The notes under the pieces were generated by a model. The model was given only the letters and a program-made list of their open reading frames with translations, had not been told where the DNA came from and made no database searches. The position numbers and the translations under genes are program-made. A DNA stretch of 64,000 nucleotides, from contig CAIUCH010000051.1 in the NCBI GenBank assembly GCA_903897605.1, positions 28,998-92,997 on the forward strand, written 5' to 3'. Source of the DNA: an uncultured Alphaproteobacteria bacterium (lineage in GTDB: Bacteria > Pseudomonadota > Alphaproteobacteria > Micropepsales > Micropepsaceae). This document shows positions 37,462-47,399 of this stretch, piece by piece. Each line of letters starts with the position of its first letter. Position 1 is the first letter of the stretch.

Positions 37462-38391
37462 CTAACCGATTAAATCTTGGACTTTAATCGTCGTGCCGGT
37501 CTCGACATTTACTAATGGCAAATCGGCAAAGTCCTTCAACTGCTCCAGTCCTGTGGCATATGTCAGAGCCCCGGATCTATCTCGTCCTTCACGATAACGC
37601 GCCTCAACATATGCGTCTTCCGACGATAATATGGGTTGACCGCGCAGTCGGTCACGCTTCACAAAGAAACAATTATTACCATTACTGTTGCATCCTACCA
37701 ATGCATACCCCTTGCGCGTTCCCAACAGCTCCAAAGCTTTGAGAGAGCAGCCGTAATAAAGACCTGACCAATGCGCACCGGAAAAATGGAATTTGGGATC
37801 ATAAGGAATGGTCACAGCGCGACTTGCACCGAACACCGGATTGTACTCCGCCACTACTATAATTGGATCCACAACCGTAATTCGCTCCCATACCCAATAG
37901 TCATTACCATCAATATCGATGCTAAGGAGTCCAACAGCCCCACTGAAACCGGCGTCGCAAATCAGGGCGTTGATGTTCTCCGCATCAATGAAAGCGCGAA
38001 CGGCGGTGATATCATGAGACCAATAGAAAGGTTGCCGCTTGATAGAGCGAATACTGCTCTGTTTCCCGTCGATCAAAAGTGCACGCCAATTATCATTCAA
38101 AACCAAAAGCCGCGTATTGGCTTCGCCGTAGAAATCTGAGCCGAATTCGATAGCGGTGCGCTCGTCGCGCGTGACTTTCGCTTGACGGATCAAATATTGG
38201 ATAATTCCATCTTCGCCAAATTGCGAAAAGACCTTAAACTCGGCCCCTTGAATATCTATACGCAAGCCGCCATCGGCAATTCGATCGATCAGAAGCTTCG
38301 CCGACAGCATTTTGATTTCGTTCATAGTTTTTCCGGCGGTGACAAGGCCGCGCAAATGAACGAAGAGATTGTCAATGAAGCGCTTGAACAT
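37462..38391 (-). CDS. FkbM/methyltransferase-like protein of polysaccharide clusters
   Basis: 309 residues. EFKVFSQFGEDGIIQYLI and AIEFGSDFYGEANTRLLVLNDNWRALLIDG open a Rossmann-like domain. LLSIDIDGNDYWVWERI and VVAEYNPVFGASRAVTIPYD follow, then LVGCNSNGNNCFFVKRD. This pattern recurs in proteins of O-antigen and capsule loci often labelled hypothetical or FkbM-like; they resemble SAM methyltransferases, but activity is unproven. Twelve bases separate it from the methyltransferase downstream, so they are one operon. Confidence 0.6.
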   Translation of the reverse strand: MFKRFIDNLFVHLRGLVTAGKTMNEIKMLSAKLLIDRIADGGLRIDIQGAEFKVFSQFGEDGIIQYLIRQAKVTRDERTAIEFGSDFYGEANTRLLVLNDNWRALLIDGKQSSIRSIKRQPFYWSHDITAVRAFIDAENINALICDAGFSGAVGLLSIDIDGNDYWVWERITVVDPIIVVAEYNPVFGASRAVTIPYDPKFHFSGAHWSGLYYGCSLKALELLGTRKGYALVGCNSNGNNCFFVKRDRLRGQPILSSEDAYVEARYREGRDRSGALTYATGLEQLKDFADLPLVNVETGTTIKVQDLIG

Positions 38392-38589
38392 TTCGCAAAA
38401 TTCGGGCAGGGCGGTGGATTGCTACGCGTTTAACACAAGTTGCGCGGAAATGGCAAATAAGTCACTTGTTTGGGTCTCTTGCCGGCACGACAGCACTTCA
38501 CTCGATATGTCAAAGAGAAAATCTACGTTTGCCTGTGTTAAATATTGCCGCCCGTCGAAACCCAGATGGTGGGAGAATCATTTCGTTCC

Positions 38590-39780
38590 ATGCGTATCTT
38601 AATATTGACTGCAGACTATGCGGATTTCTTGAGGTGGCATTACCGGATGCATCCGGGCTTGGAGCGCGCCTCCTATGAGCACCAGCTCGCGTCACGCTAC
38701 GACACACTGTTTGGTGTTGCTGATTTCTATTCTCTGAATTTTAGAGCACTGGGTCATCAGGCCACTGAGATATTCGTTAACAATGCTTGGTTGCAATGCG
38801 CCTGGGCCAATGAGCATGGGATGAAAGTGCCGCTCCCGCTGCCGCCGACCAACCATGTCCCGGGTTCCGGCGAGATGATAATGACGATGAAGCGCAAATT
38901 ACATCCGATACGAACTGTGCTCGCACCCTTGGCTAAGAAACTGGGCTACATGGCCTCACTGAGCCAAATGTTGCAAAAAATTCTACTCGCTCAAGTAGAA
39001 GCCTTTGAACCGGACGTCATTTTAAATCAGATTCCCGAACTCGTCACGTCGGATATCATGAGCCGAACGGTGCGCCGGAACCGCATCTTGATCGTTCAGC
39101 ATGGCAATTCGCCGCCCGCCAATTTTGACGCACGTCCATATACATTCGCTATCGCGATTGTGCCCTCAATCATCGAATTCTTTCGAGCGAAGGGGTTGCC
39201 AGCGGAATATTATCATTTGGGGTTTGAGCCAGCAGTTCTCGACCGGTTGTCAACGGCGCCGGAGAAGGACATAGCGGTATCGTTTATCGGCGGCCTGTCT
39301 TCCAACCATACGCAGCGTATAGCCTTGCTTGAGGCGGTTGCCAGCGAATTCCCAATCGCACTCCATTTATCGCAATTTGCGGGAATCCCCTCGAGTTCAC
39401 CATTGCGTCGTCACGTTCGTGGTGAAGTTTGGGGGCGAGAAATGTATGAGATCATGCGCCGCTCCAAGATTACACTTAACTCTCATATTGATGCGGCCGG
39501 AGGCGTCGCCGCGAATTTGCGATTGTATGAAGCAACTGGTGTCGGCACATTCCTATTGACCGATAATCTGCGTGGTCTGCCAGATCTATTTGCCCCGGGC
39601 ACACACGTCGCAGCCTATAACTCTGCCGCAGACTGCGTATCCAAGATCAAACATTATCTGGCCCATGAAGCCGAGCGAGAAGCAATTGCCCGGGCAGGAC
39701 AGGCACACACACTTGCGCATCATAATTACCGGAATCGTATGCAATCAATTCTGAGCCTCGTGACAAAGTACGGAAACTAG
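38590..39780 (+). CDS. Probable glycosyltransferase (CgeB / Glyco_trans_1_2-like)
   Basis: 396 residues from the ATG at 38590, where [24 protein letters not shown] begins; upstream starts add no recognisable sequence. The N-terminal half has [23 protein letters not shown] and [13 protein letters not shown]. The C-terminal half has [58 protein letters not shown] and a helical end ([19 protein letters not shown]), the PF13524 pattern. Donor unknown. Gmd follows 80 bases later in the same direction. Confidence 0.72.
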   Translation: MRILILTADYADFLRWHYRMHPGLERASYEHQLASRYDTLFGVADFYSLNFRALGHQATEIFVNNAWLQCAWANEHGMKVPLPLPPTNHVPGSGEMIMTMKRKLHPIRTVLAPLAKKLGYMASLSQMLQKILLAQVEAFEPDVILNQIPELVTSDIMSRTVRRNRILIVQHGNSPPANFDARPYTFAIAIVPSIIEFFRAKGLPAEYYHLGFEPAVLDRLSTAPEKDIAVSFIGGLSSNHTQRIALLEAVASEFPIALHLSQFAGIPSSSPLRRHVRGEVWGREMYEIMRRSKITLNSHIDAAGGVAANLRLYEATGVGTFLLTDNLRGLPDLFAPGTHVAAYNSAADCVSKIKHYLAHEAEREAIARAGQAHTLAHHNYRNRMQSILSLVTKYGN

Positions 39781-39860
39781 CGCAGTCGGACCATCTCTGG
39801 TACAGCCTGACTTGGCCGCGGCGTCAACACTGCGAGTTACATGGAAAGGGAAAATCAACT

Positions 39861-40931
39861 GTGCCAGCTAAACCGCGAATCGCGCTGATCACAGGTGTTA
39901 CCGGGCAAGATGGCGCCTATTTGGCTGAACTCTTGCTGGCTAAAGGATATGTCGTGCACGGGGTAAAGCGACGTTCGTCGTCCTTCAATACCGGCCGGAT
40001 TGATCATATTTACCGAGACCACCACGAACAAATGACGCGCCTGTTCTTCCACTTCGGTGACATGACCGATTCGACCAATTTGCTGCGATTGGTTCAGGAA
40101 GTCATGCCGACAGAGATTTATAATCTTGCGGCTCAAAGCCATGTGCAGGTAAGTTTCGAGACACCAGAATACACCGCAAATGCGGACGGGATTGGCACCT
40201 TGCGGCTCCTGGAAGCTATCCGAATTCTTAAGCTCGAGAACAGCGTTCGCTTCTACCAAGCATCAACCTCGGAACTCTACGGCAAAGCCCAGGCCGTTCC
40301 TCAAAACGAGTCAACACCCTTTTACCCGCGGAGTCCCTATGGCGCCGCCAAATTGTATGCCTATTGGGCAACGGTTAATTACCGAGAGGCATATGGCATC
40401 CACGCATCAAACGGCATCTTGTTCAATCACGAAGGCCCTACACGCGGCGAGACTTTCGTGACCCGCAAGATCACCAGAGCCGTAGCCGGCATCCATCACG
40501 GCCGCGTCAAGCGCCTATATCTCGGAAATCTAGACGCCAAACGCGATTGGGGGCATGCGCGTGACTATGTCGAAGGCATGTGGCGAATTCTGCAGCAAGA
40601 CAGGCCGGACGATTATGTTTTGGCGACTGGTGAATCCCATAGCGTGCGCGAATTTGCAGCGCTGGCTTTTGCCGAAATCGGTCGTACGATTGTCTGGAAA
40701 GGCGAAGGCGTCGATGAAACAGGTTACGATGCGGTTAGCGGTGAAATCTTGGTACAGGTCGATCCGACTTATTTTCGCCCAACCGAGGTGGATTTTCTTT
40801 TGGGCGACCCTTCAAAGGCCCACCGCGTCTTGGGGTGGAAACATAAAACTACCTTTGAGGCACTTGTTCGAGAAATGGTTGCATCGGACATTAAACTTAT
40901 TCAAACGGAAGATCGCAGCTTGCACGACTGA
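39861..40931 (+). CDS. gmd: GDP-mannose 4,6-dehydratase
   Basis: 356 residues with a GTG start behind [16 protein letters not shown] NADP motif ([16 protein letters not shown]), [29 protein letters not shown], catalytic [10 protein letters not shown], Tyr-x3-Lys in [30 protein letters not shown], and [17 protein letters not shown]. It converts GDP-mannose to GDP-4-keto-6-deoxy-mannose. In this window the product goes to the perosamine synthase at 33.1 kb; no fucose synthase is seen. ManC at 23.3 kb supplies the substrate. Confidence 0.97.
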   Translation: MPAKPRIALITGVTGQDGAYLAELLLAKGYVVHGVKRRSSSFNTGRIDHIYRDHHEQMTRLFFHFGDMTDSTNLLRLVQEVMPTEIYNLAAQSHVQVSFETPEYTANADGIGTLRLLEAIRILKLENSVRFYQASTSELYGKAQAVPQNESTPFYPRSPYGAAKLYAYWATVNYREAYGIHASNGILFNHEGPTRGETFVTRKITRAVAGIHHGRVKRLYLGNLDAKRDWGHARDYVEGMWRILQQDRPDDYVLATGESHSVREFAALAFAEIGRTIVWKGEGVDETGYDAVSGEILVQVDPTYFRPTEVDFLLGDPSKAHRVLGWKHKTTFEALVREMVASDIKLIQTEDRSLHD

Positions 40932-41175
40932 CGTACACATGCGGAATTAGGTAATATGGTCCCTTGGCGATCACGCGCCGCAGGCCGCGCCCTCATTTGC
41001 GAACGTTTGGCTTGCAGTTTTTCTGATACTGGAAATGCTTGCCGAGGCTTCTGCGGCCCCAGCTGGCGTCCACTTTTGTCCGGCTCCCAAAGGGGGATTC
41101 ATTTGCGTCCCGCGATTTGTGGGTGACGGTGGACGGACGCACAAGCTTTACTTACACCTTCGTGCGTTAGGATAG

Positions 41176-41858
41176 AGTCCTATTGCTCCCTGGGCCGTCC
41201 ATATTCTGCAGAGCCTCGGCGTCTCGATTCGCGGACTCAAGGTTTTTAACGCATTGCGCGATGGACTGGAAATCGCTGGAAGCGACCATGTCGCAGTTAA
41301 GGGTGGTTTAATTCGATCCCTGTACGACGCGATTCGCATCAAAGACACCAATTATAGTCCAGACGGGGGCGCTCGGGGCCATCCTGTCACTGACCTGAGT
41401 TTCAACGCCATTCTAAAAATGAATACCGGAGCTGGAGCCGCGCTGGCCGTTGGCACAGAGCTTCATACCGATATGGTTTCTGGAATCATTTTCCGCAACA
41501 TCGCCGTCCTACACGCTATTGCACCGCAAGGCACCGTCATAAGCGTTCGCAATGGTGATCGCGCGGAAGTACGCAATATTCTGTTGGATCACATGACAGT
41601 GCTGAACCGCTCTGGAACACTGGTGCGCCTTTCCGTCGAGACGGACGGCTACAAGTCCGACGAGCAGCGAGGAAATATGTAGATGGTGTGATGATCCGGA
41701 ACTTCGTCATCGATAATCGGAATATCGCCGCATACCTAGTTGAAGGAATCTCGGACGAGAATACAGTGAACGGTGTCATATTTCAAAATTACCCGCACCA
41801 CCTGCAGCCGAGCCTAACGGTGCAAAATGCGCCTGCTCCCCGCTGGCTCCAGCCTTGA
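41176..41858 (+). pseudogene. Broken beta-helix glycan hydrolase/lyase (pectate lyase superfamily) remnant
   Basis: Two reading frames together give one continuous protein. From 41176 (directly after a stop codon) to 41679: LGVSIRGLKVFN, DGLEIAGSDHVAVKGGLIRSLYDAIRIKDTNY, VGTELHTDMVSGIIFRN and AVLHAIAPQG. Around 41677-41682 the frame ends, and the next frame carries on with DGVMIRNFVIDNRNIAAYLVEG to 41858. Repeated short strands and asparagine/aspartate turns are those of right-handed beta-helix enzymes (GH28 / pectate lyase-like). The N-terminal part is missing; the 244 bases after gmd (40932-41175) hold no intact gene. A degraded polysaccharide-trimming enzyme is likely. Confidence 0.72.
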
Positions 41859-41865
41859 GCAACCG

Positions 41866-42858
41866 CTATTTCGGCCGTAATTCGGCCGATCCAATCTTCC
41901 GCTCCGGGCGGCCGGCCGATGATGCCCTGACGGAACTGAAACGAACATAGCGCCAGTTATAACGATCAGCCCGGATGGCAATAAATCCTCCCAAAGCCGC
42001 GCCGATAATAATCGCAAAAACGAGAATTAGAATGCTCTTCGGACCGGACGCCACGGTCGCCGTTGTCGGCGCGCTAAAAATCTGGGCGGCAAACGAGACA
42101 TTGGCGCTCGCCATCATGCGAATTTGTTCTTGCTCTGCGAGATGTTCGGTGAGTGCCGCGCGATACTCCGCGACACTGACCCTTTGGATCTCCTGAGTAA
42201 GATACGCAATATAATCATCTACCCTCCTCATGGCTCGGGAACGCAGCTGACCGTCGATCGTTGCGATCAATTCGCGCATGAGTCGTAGCGCCACTTCAGG
42301 ATGGGACGACTGCATTTGTAAAGTGACAACAGGACTCTTGGGGTCTTCGTCAATCTCAAGCTTGGTTGAGAGTAACTTGGCCACATCTTCACCCGAAGGT
42401 GGCGCCCAAGGGCGCACAGGGATGCCTAGTGCTTCCTGAACTACATGACTGACCGTGTGCAGAATGCCACTGGGTTCCTTCCAGCGTTGTTCGCTCTCCG
42501 ACCATTGGAAGGGAAACAATCCTTTCATCAAGGTCTGATCGCGCGCCAGCTGATCTCCGACCTCCCGGGACGTAATGGCGCTGATAAAAAGGCGAAACTG
42601 CTCGCCACCGGCGCCAAGTCCGCCGACATTGACCCCGCCCAACTTCGCAAGCGCGCTGATACTTCCCGAAATCTGCTGAGACGATTGCGTCACGGGCGCT
42701 ACCGATGCCGTTACGTCGTACGACTTCAAAACCGCGTGCAGCGCAACGACCGTCAGAAGAAAAATCGCCCCCAGTACGGAGAAAAAAACGTCTCGGCGGC
42801 GCCAGATTGTTCTGCTGATCTTGGCGATATCAACTTCCCAGGCCGACTGCGTAGTCAC
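41866..42858 (-). CDS. wzz: Chain-length determinant (Wzz-family) protein
   Basis: 330 residues, GTG start. Topology is that of Wzz/PCP-1: a first transmembrane segment at about 26-47 (VFFSVLGAIFLLTVVALHAVL), a periplasmic domain rich in helices (residues 48-275), and a second membrane segment at about 280-300 (ILILVFAIIIGAALGGFIAI). The VTASVAPVTQSS strand after the first segment and the Pro/Gly motif near the second one fit. It sets polysaccharide modal length with Wzy. It is divergent from the Wzy candidate, 190 bases away. Confidence 0.82.
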   Translation of the reverse strand: MTTQSAWEVDIAKISRTIWRRRDVFFSVLGAIFLLTVVALHAVLKSYDVTASVAPVTQSSQQISGSISALAKLGGVNVGGLGAGGEQFRLFISAITSREVGDQLARDQTLMKGLFPFQWSESEQRWKEPSGILHTVSHVVQEALGIPVRPWAPPSGEDVAKLLSTKLEIDEDPKSPVVTLQMQSSHPEVALRLMRELIATIDGQLRSRAMRRVDDYIAYLTQEIQRVSVAEYRAALTEHLAEQEQIRMMASANVSFAAQIFSAPTTATVASGPKSILILVFAIIIGAALGGFIAIRADRYNWRYVRFSSVRASSAGRPERKIGSAELRPK

Positions 42859-43048
42859 TTTCCAGAACCCTTCCGAGCTTTTTACAGCTATAGCAAGCCT
42901 TTGTGCAGGAATCTACTAGCCCAGTTCCGAGGCTTTCGCGCACCCAATGACGGTTGACCGCCGGGCGAGTTGCACCCGACCTGCCCGTGCGCGATAACTG
43001 AACAATAGCAACCGGCCAGGCCACACTCACCCTCCGCACTAGGACAAA

Positions 43049-44422
43049 ATGGCTGTCAGCGACGCACCCCCCCCTCGCCAAAATGCTTCGCATGTAGTGC
43101 CGCTGCGCCTGGACATACGCAAGGTCATCGGATTGTTAGCTCTCTACGCAAGTCTTGTCCTCTACGAATTCTGCCACCGCTTCATGCTCGAGCATTGGCT
43201 CTCCGACATCTACGGCTATTTCCAGATGTACTATGACAAAGGCCGGCCAGAGACCTATTTCTGGATTTGCATCCTCACGCCGATTACGATCCTGCCAGCG
43301 GGAACGAAACTGACAAACGCTTCGCAAATTATTTTCTCGGTCTTCATGGCTTTCGTAGGCCTTCCGACCCCGCTCTATTTTGTGCATTTTGTTGCGCCTG
43401 CAGCATTTCCAATCGCTTATTTCTATTTTCTTGTCTGCTTCACCTTGTTAGCGATTGCCACGCGCATCCAACTGCCGCCCATTCCTTCTCCGTTCGGTGA
43501 ACGCGGTTATAAAAGGCTAATGTGGATTACGGTGGCGATCATGATCGCCACATTTGTATACGGCATGACGCAAGATTTTCATCTCGTAAGCTTCGCGCAA
43601 CTCTACGAGACCCGTTATTCCGAAGAAGTCAACGGCGCACTCGTGCAAAGAGTTGCCACTATGTACGTATTCAGCTTCGGTTCACTTTTCCTGGCGCTTG
43701 CATTGATGTTCCGCCGATTTCTGTACATTGCTGCGATCATGGTGGGCTATGTTCTGTGCTATGGCATGATTTATCAGAAAACCGCTCTATTAGCGCCACT
43801 TTGGCTCATCTATGCCTATGTGTGTGCGAGATTCTTTGTACGGGACTCAACGGCGAAATTCTATTTGGCGCTCGGCGCGCCTTTTTATCTCGGCGTCATC
43901 TGGTATCTCATATCACCTTCCACTGCGTCTGCAGGTGCAAATCTTATTCAATATGAATACATGGGAACCGTCCTCTTCCGCCTCTACGCCGTTACCGCCA
44001 ATGCTTCCGGCCTATACTATACGTTTTTCCAAAATCACCCCCACACGTTTTGGTCCCACATCACAGGTGTAAATTTTTTTCTCAGGTACCCCTATGGCGA
44101 CCACACCGTCGCAGTCGAAATGCAAAGGGCCTATGAACTGGGCAATTACAATGCCAGCTTTCTGGCGACCGATGCGATCGAAGCCTATGGATACGAAGCG
44201 CTACCGATCGTCGCTCTGTTCGTGGCCGCGACCTTCATATTCCTCAACACAGCTTCCCGCGGCTTTAGTACGCGCGCGTTGGCGGTACTGATGGTCATGC
44301 CAGCCTTTGCCGTGGTGAATATTCCATTTGCAACGACCTTGCTAACAGAGGGCATAGCATTTCTGGGGCTTTACATGGCATGGATGCCGCGGGCATGGCT
44401 TGCGCGGTCACACAATATGTAG
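43049..44422 (+). CDS. Multi-pass membrane protein, candidate O-antigen/EPS polymerase (Wzy)
   Basis: 457 residues with AGGA four bases before the ATG. About ten to twelve hydrophobic segments, among them IGLLALYASLVLYEF, FWICILTPITILP, IIFSVFMAFVGLP, LMWITVAIMIATFVYG, LFLALALMFRRFLYIAAIMVGYVLCYG and ALPIVALFVAATFIFL. A loop with LYETRYSEEVNG and a larger periplasmic loop late in the protein follow the Wzy pattern. Wzy enzymes share little sequence, so the call rests on topology and on location between wzz and wzx. It could be another integral membrane enzyme. Confidence 0.66.
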   Translation: MAVSDAPPPRQNASHVVPLRLDIRKVIGLLALYASLVLYEFCHRFMLEHWLSDIYGYFQMYYDKGRPETYFWICILTPITILPAGTKLTNASQIIFSVFMAFVGLPTPLYFVHFVAPAAFPIAYFYFLVCFTLLAIATRIQLPPIPSPFGERGYKRLMWITVAIMIATFVYGMTQDFHLVSFAQLYETRYSEEVNGALVQRVATMYVFSFGSLFLALALMFRRFLYIAAIMVGYVLCYGMIYQKTALLAPLWLIYAYVCARFFVRDSTAKFYLALGAPFYLGVIWYLISPSTASAGANLIQYEYMGTVLFRLYAVTANASGLYYTFFQNHPHTFWSHITGVNFFLRYPYGDHTVAVEMQRAYELGNYNASFLATDAIEAYGYEALPIVALFVAATFIFLNTASRGFSTRALAVLMVMPAFAVVNIPFATTLLTEGIAFLGLYMAWMPRAWLARSHNM

Positions 44423-44546
44423 GGAAAAGTCAATTCGTTATGTTTTCACGATCTATACGATTGGCCTACCGGCAGGGCTCGCCCGTCGAAGACGGGTCCC
44501 CCGGGACCGTCCTTTTGTAACGCAGAATTTCATTCGGGAGAAATCG

Positions 44547-45611
44547 GTGCTGAAATTCGCTTTGGTGGGATGTGGCCGCATCGCTCAAAAACATGCAAAA
44601 CTACTAGGCGAGGGCAAAGTCGAAGGCGCGAGCCTTGCAGCTGTGTGTGATGTCCGTCCTGAAGCTGCTCAAGTGATAGGCGACAAGTACGGCGTTCCTT
44701 TCTTCACTGACTGTCACGCGATGATGCGCGACAAGGAAAGTGACATCGACGTGATCAGTATTCTTACCGAGAGTGGCCATCACGCCCGCGATTGCGTGCA
44801 ACTGGCACCCTATCGCAAGCACATGGTCGTTGAGAAGCCAATGGCACTGACTATATCAGATGCCGATTTGATGATCCGCACTTGCGACCAGGCAGGTATA
44901 AAGCTCTTTGTGGTCAAGCAGAATCGCTACAACCTCCCGGTCACAAAACTGATTGAAGCCCTCAGAGCTGGGCGCTTTGGCAAGCTCGTCATGGGCACTG
45001 TGCGCGTGCGATGGTGCCGTCCCCAATCTTATTATGACCAGGCTGCGTGGCGTGGAACATGGGCTTTGGACGGAGGCGTTTTTTCCAATCAAGCATCACA
45101 CCATGTCGATCTACTCGAATGGTGTTTAGGCGAACCCGTATCGGTCGTGGCGAAATCGCGCACGGCGCTGGCGAATATTGAAGCGGAAGATACCGGCGCC
45201 GCGATTATTACCTTCCGCAACGGGGCGATTGGCGTCGTAGAGGCAACAACCGCCGCCCGACCCAAGGATACGGAAGGCTCACTTTCGATTTTGGGTGAAT
45301 ATGGACTCGTCGAGATCGGCGGGTTTGCAGTCAATAAGATGCGAACCTGGAATTTCTCAAGACCGGAGCCTGGCGATGAGGAAGTCGTGGCGAAATACTG
45401 GGAGGACCCGCCAGACGTCTATGGCTTTGGGCACATCGCTTACCTTAGGGACGTCGTGCTTTCGATCGAAAAAAATGCCCCGTCGCTTGTGGATGGCCTG
45501 GAAGGAAGAAAATCTCTGGAACTTATTTCCGCCATTTACGAATCGATCGAGTCAGGACGCGAAGTACATCTTAGGTTCGAACAGAAGTTGGGCAGATTGG
45601 GACGGAAATGA
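44547..45611 (+). CDS. wlbA: WlbA/WbpB-like UDP-GlcNAcA 3-dehydrogenase (Gfo/Idh/MocA)
   Basis: 354 residues from the GTG at 44547, seven bases after GGGAG; the frame extends upstream without support. Rossmann start FALVGCGRIAQKHAKLL, the conserved VVEKPMAL with Lys97, and WALDGGVFSNQASHHVDLL with His185/His186 and Asp188. WlbA oxidises C3 of UDP-N-acetylglucosaminuronate with NAD, the first step toward the 2,3-diacetamido uronic acid. The next two genes are the acetyltransferase and the aminotransferase of the same pathway, overlapping or 8 bases apart. Confidence 0.86.
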   Translation: MLKFALVGCGRIAQKHAKLLGEGKVEGASLAAVCDVRPEAAQVIGDKYGVPFFTDCHAMMRDKESDIDVISILTESGHHARDCVQLAPYRKHMVVEKPMALTISDADLMIRTCDQAGIKLFVVKQNRYNLPVTKLIEALRAGRFGKLVMGTVRVRWCRPQSYYDQAAWRGTWALDGGVFSNQASHHVDLLEWCLGEPVSVVAKSRTALANIEAEDTGAAIITFRNGAIGVVEATTAARPKDTEGSLSILGEYGLVEIGGFAVNKMRTWNFSRPEPGDEEVVAKYWEDPPDVYGFGHIAYLRDVVLSIEKNAPSLVDGLEGRKSLELISAIYESIESGREVHLRFEQKLGRLGRK

Positions 45612-46201
45612 AAGAATGCGACCTACCTGCGCGCTTTCCCGGCGTGACCATACATGAGAGCTGCTACATCGACGACCCGGTGGAGATCGGCGACGGCACG
45701 AACATCTGGCACTTCTCGCATATTCTGGCCAGAGTGCGCATCGGTCGGAATTGCATATTGGGTCAAAATGTCATGGTCGGGCCCGACGTAGCCGTCGGCA
45801 ACCGCTGCAAACTGCAAAATAATGTCAGCATATATCCTGGTGTGACGTTGGAAGACGGTGTTTTTTGCGGACCATCTTGTGTCTTTACGAATGTAATAAA
45901 CCCGCGGGCCGAAATCGAACGCAAGGACGAATTCCGTGCCACGAATGTGGGGCACGGCGCTACGATAGGAGCCAATGCCACCATCGTTTGCGGTCGCGAT
46001 CTAGGTCGATATTGCTTCATTGCGGCTGGCGCCGTCATAACGCGTTCGGTGGCTGACTATGCTTTGATGGTCGGCAATCCTGCCCGGCGAATCGGCTGGA
46101 TGAGCAAAGCAGGTGGCCGGTTGAAGGAAGACCTGATTTGTCCTATCGACGGCTCCCGTTACCGCCTTGTTGCCCCGGACAAGCTCGAACCTGCCGTTTA
46201 G
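45608..46201 (+). CDS. wlbB: WlbB/WbpD-like N-acetyltransferase (left-handed beta-helix)
   Basis: 197 residues. It begins 4 bases inside wlbA (ATGA overlap). Hexapeptide repeats forming a left-handed beta-helix run from VEIGDGTNIWHFSHI through VRIGRNCILGQNV, VAVGNRCKLQNNV and VTLEDGVFCGPS; NVGHGATIGANATIVCG follows with the catalytic His. The C-terminal VGNPARRIGWMSKAG is usual. WlbB/WbpD acetylates the 3-amino group of UDP-2-acetamido-3-amino-uronate with acetyl-CoA. Confidence 0.9.
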   Translation: MKECDLPARFPGVTIHESCYIDDPVEIGDGTNIWHFSHILARVRIGRNCILGQNVMVGPDVAVGNRCKLQNNVSIYPGVTLEDGVFCGPSCVFTNVINPRAEIERKDEFRATNVGHGATIGANATIVCGRDLGRYCFIAAGAVITRSVADYALMVGNPARRIGWMSKAGGRLKEDLICPIDGSRYRLVAPDKLEPAV

Positions 46202-46209
46202 GAGTTAAA

Positions 46210-47319
46210 ATGAGCGAGACGATCCCGTTTGTCGATCTTGAAAGCCAGTATCTCAAATTGAAACCGGAAATCGCGGCGGCCATGAATGCGGTTCTGGAAT
46301 CGCGCGCCTTTATTCAGGGTCCCTTTGCCGCCCAATTTGAAGAAGAATTCAGCAAAGCCTTGGGGGCATCGTACGGTCTTGGATGCGCCAACGGCACCGC
46401 TGCTATTTCTCTTGCGTTGGAGGCGTTGGGGGTTGGCCCAGGCGACGAGGTGATCACCGTCTCCCACACATTTTTTGCGACTGCCGAGGCAATTTTCCAT
46501 GTTGGAGCAGTGCCGGTCTTTGTGGACATAGACCCGCGCAGCTATACGCTCGATCCCAGGCTCCTCGAAGCCGCAATAACCCCCAGAACCAAGGCGATCA
46601 TACCGGTCCATCTTTACGGCACACCCGCCGACATGGCTCCGATCATGGAGATAGCGCGCCGTCACGATCTCAAAGTGATTGAGGATGCGGCGCAAGCACA
46701 TCTCGCCACCTATCACGGGCAATTCGCCGGCACATTAGGCGACGCCGCCGCCTTCAGCTTCTATCCGGGCAAGAATCTCGGCGCATTCGGGGACGCCGGA
46801 TTTATCACCACGGCTTCGGCCGGAGCGGCAATTCAGGTCAAACGCTTGCGAGATCATGGCCGGCTGTCAAAATATGAACACGATGTCATCGGTTATAATC
46901 AGCGGATGGATGGGCTGCAGGCCGCCATTCTGTCGGTAAAGCTGAAATATCTTCCGCACTGGACTGCGTCGCGCCGCCGCAGCGCGGCCCTGTATGATTC
47001 CCGGTTGCGACCTCATGGCTTCAAAACCATCGAGCCTTCCAACGCGACGGAATCCGCCTATCACCTATATGTCGTCGAGGTCGAGAATCGGGATGAGATA
47101 TCGCGGATTCTTGACGAGGTCGGTATCGGCCACGGTGTGCATTATCCTGTCCCGCTGCACAGGCAGCCGGCGCTCAAAGATGTCATGCCGGAAAGAGTTG
47201 CAATGCCTCATACAGAGCACGCGGCCTCCCGCGTGCTGAGCCTACCTATGTGTGGCGAGCTGACCGAAGAGAAAATTGATCGCATTTGCAGCGTTTTTCT
47301 CTCGTCAGCCAAGCCGTGA
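46210..47319 (+). CDS. wlbC: WlbC/WbpE-like 3-keto-uronate aminotransferase
   Basis: 369 residues from the ATG at 46210, five bases after GGAG. DegT-family fold with PFVDLESQYLKLKPEI, the PLP lysine at residue 188 (FSFYPGKNLGAFGDAG) and LKVIEDAAQAHLATYHG. It puts the amino group on C3 of the keto sugar made by WlbA, using glutamate. Third gene of the wlbABC set. A second, differently marked homologue lies at 54.7 kb. Confidence 0.88.
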   Translation: MSETIPFVDLESQYLKLKPEIAAAMNAVLESRAFIQGPFAAQFEEEFSKALGASYGLGCANGTAAISLALEALGVGPGDEVITVSHTFFATAEAIFHVGAVPVFVDIDPRSYTLDPRLLEAAITPRTKAIIPVHLYGTPADMAPIMEIARRHDLKVIEDAAQAHLATYHGQFAGTLGDAAAFSFYPGKNLGAFGDAGFITTASAGAAIQVKRLRDHGRLSKYEHDVIGYNQRMDGLQAAILSVKLKYLPHWTASRRRSAALYDSRLRPHGFKTIEPSNATESAYHLYVVEVENRDEISRILDEVGIGHGVHYPVPLHRQPALKDVMPERVAMPHTEHAASRVLSLPMCGELTEEKIDRICSVFLSSAKP

Positions 47320-47399
47320 TATTCTGGACCGGAATTTGTAACCAGCTCAAATTTTGCTGAAAGGCGAATTTTCGCCATGCATGCCGTTTTCAGTTCGCG

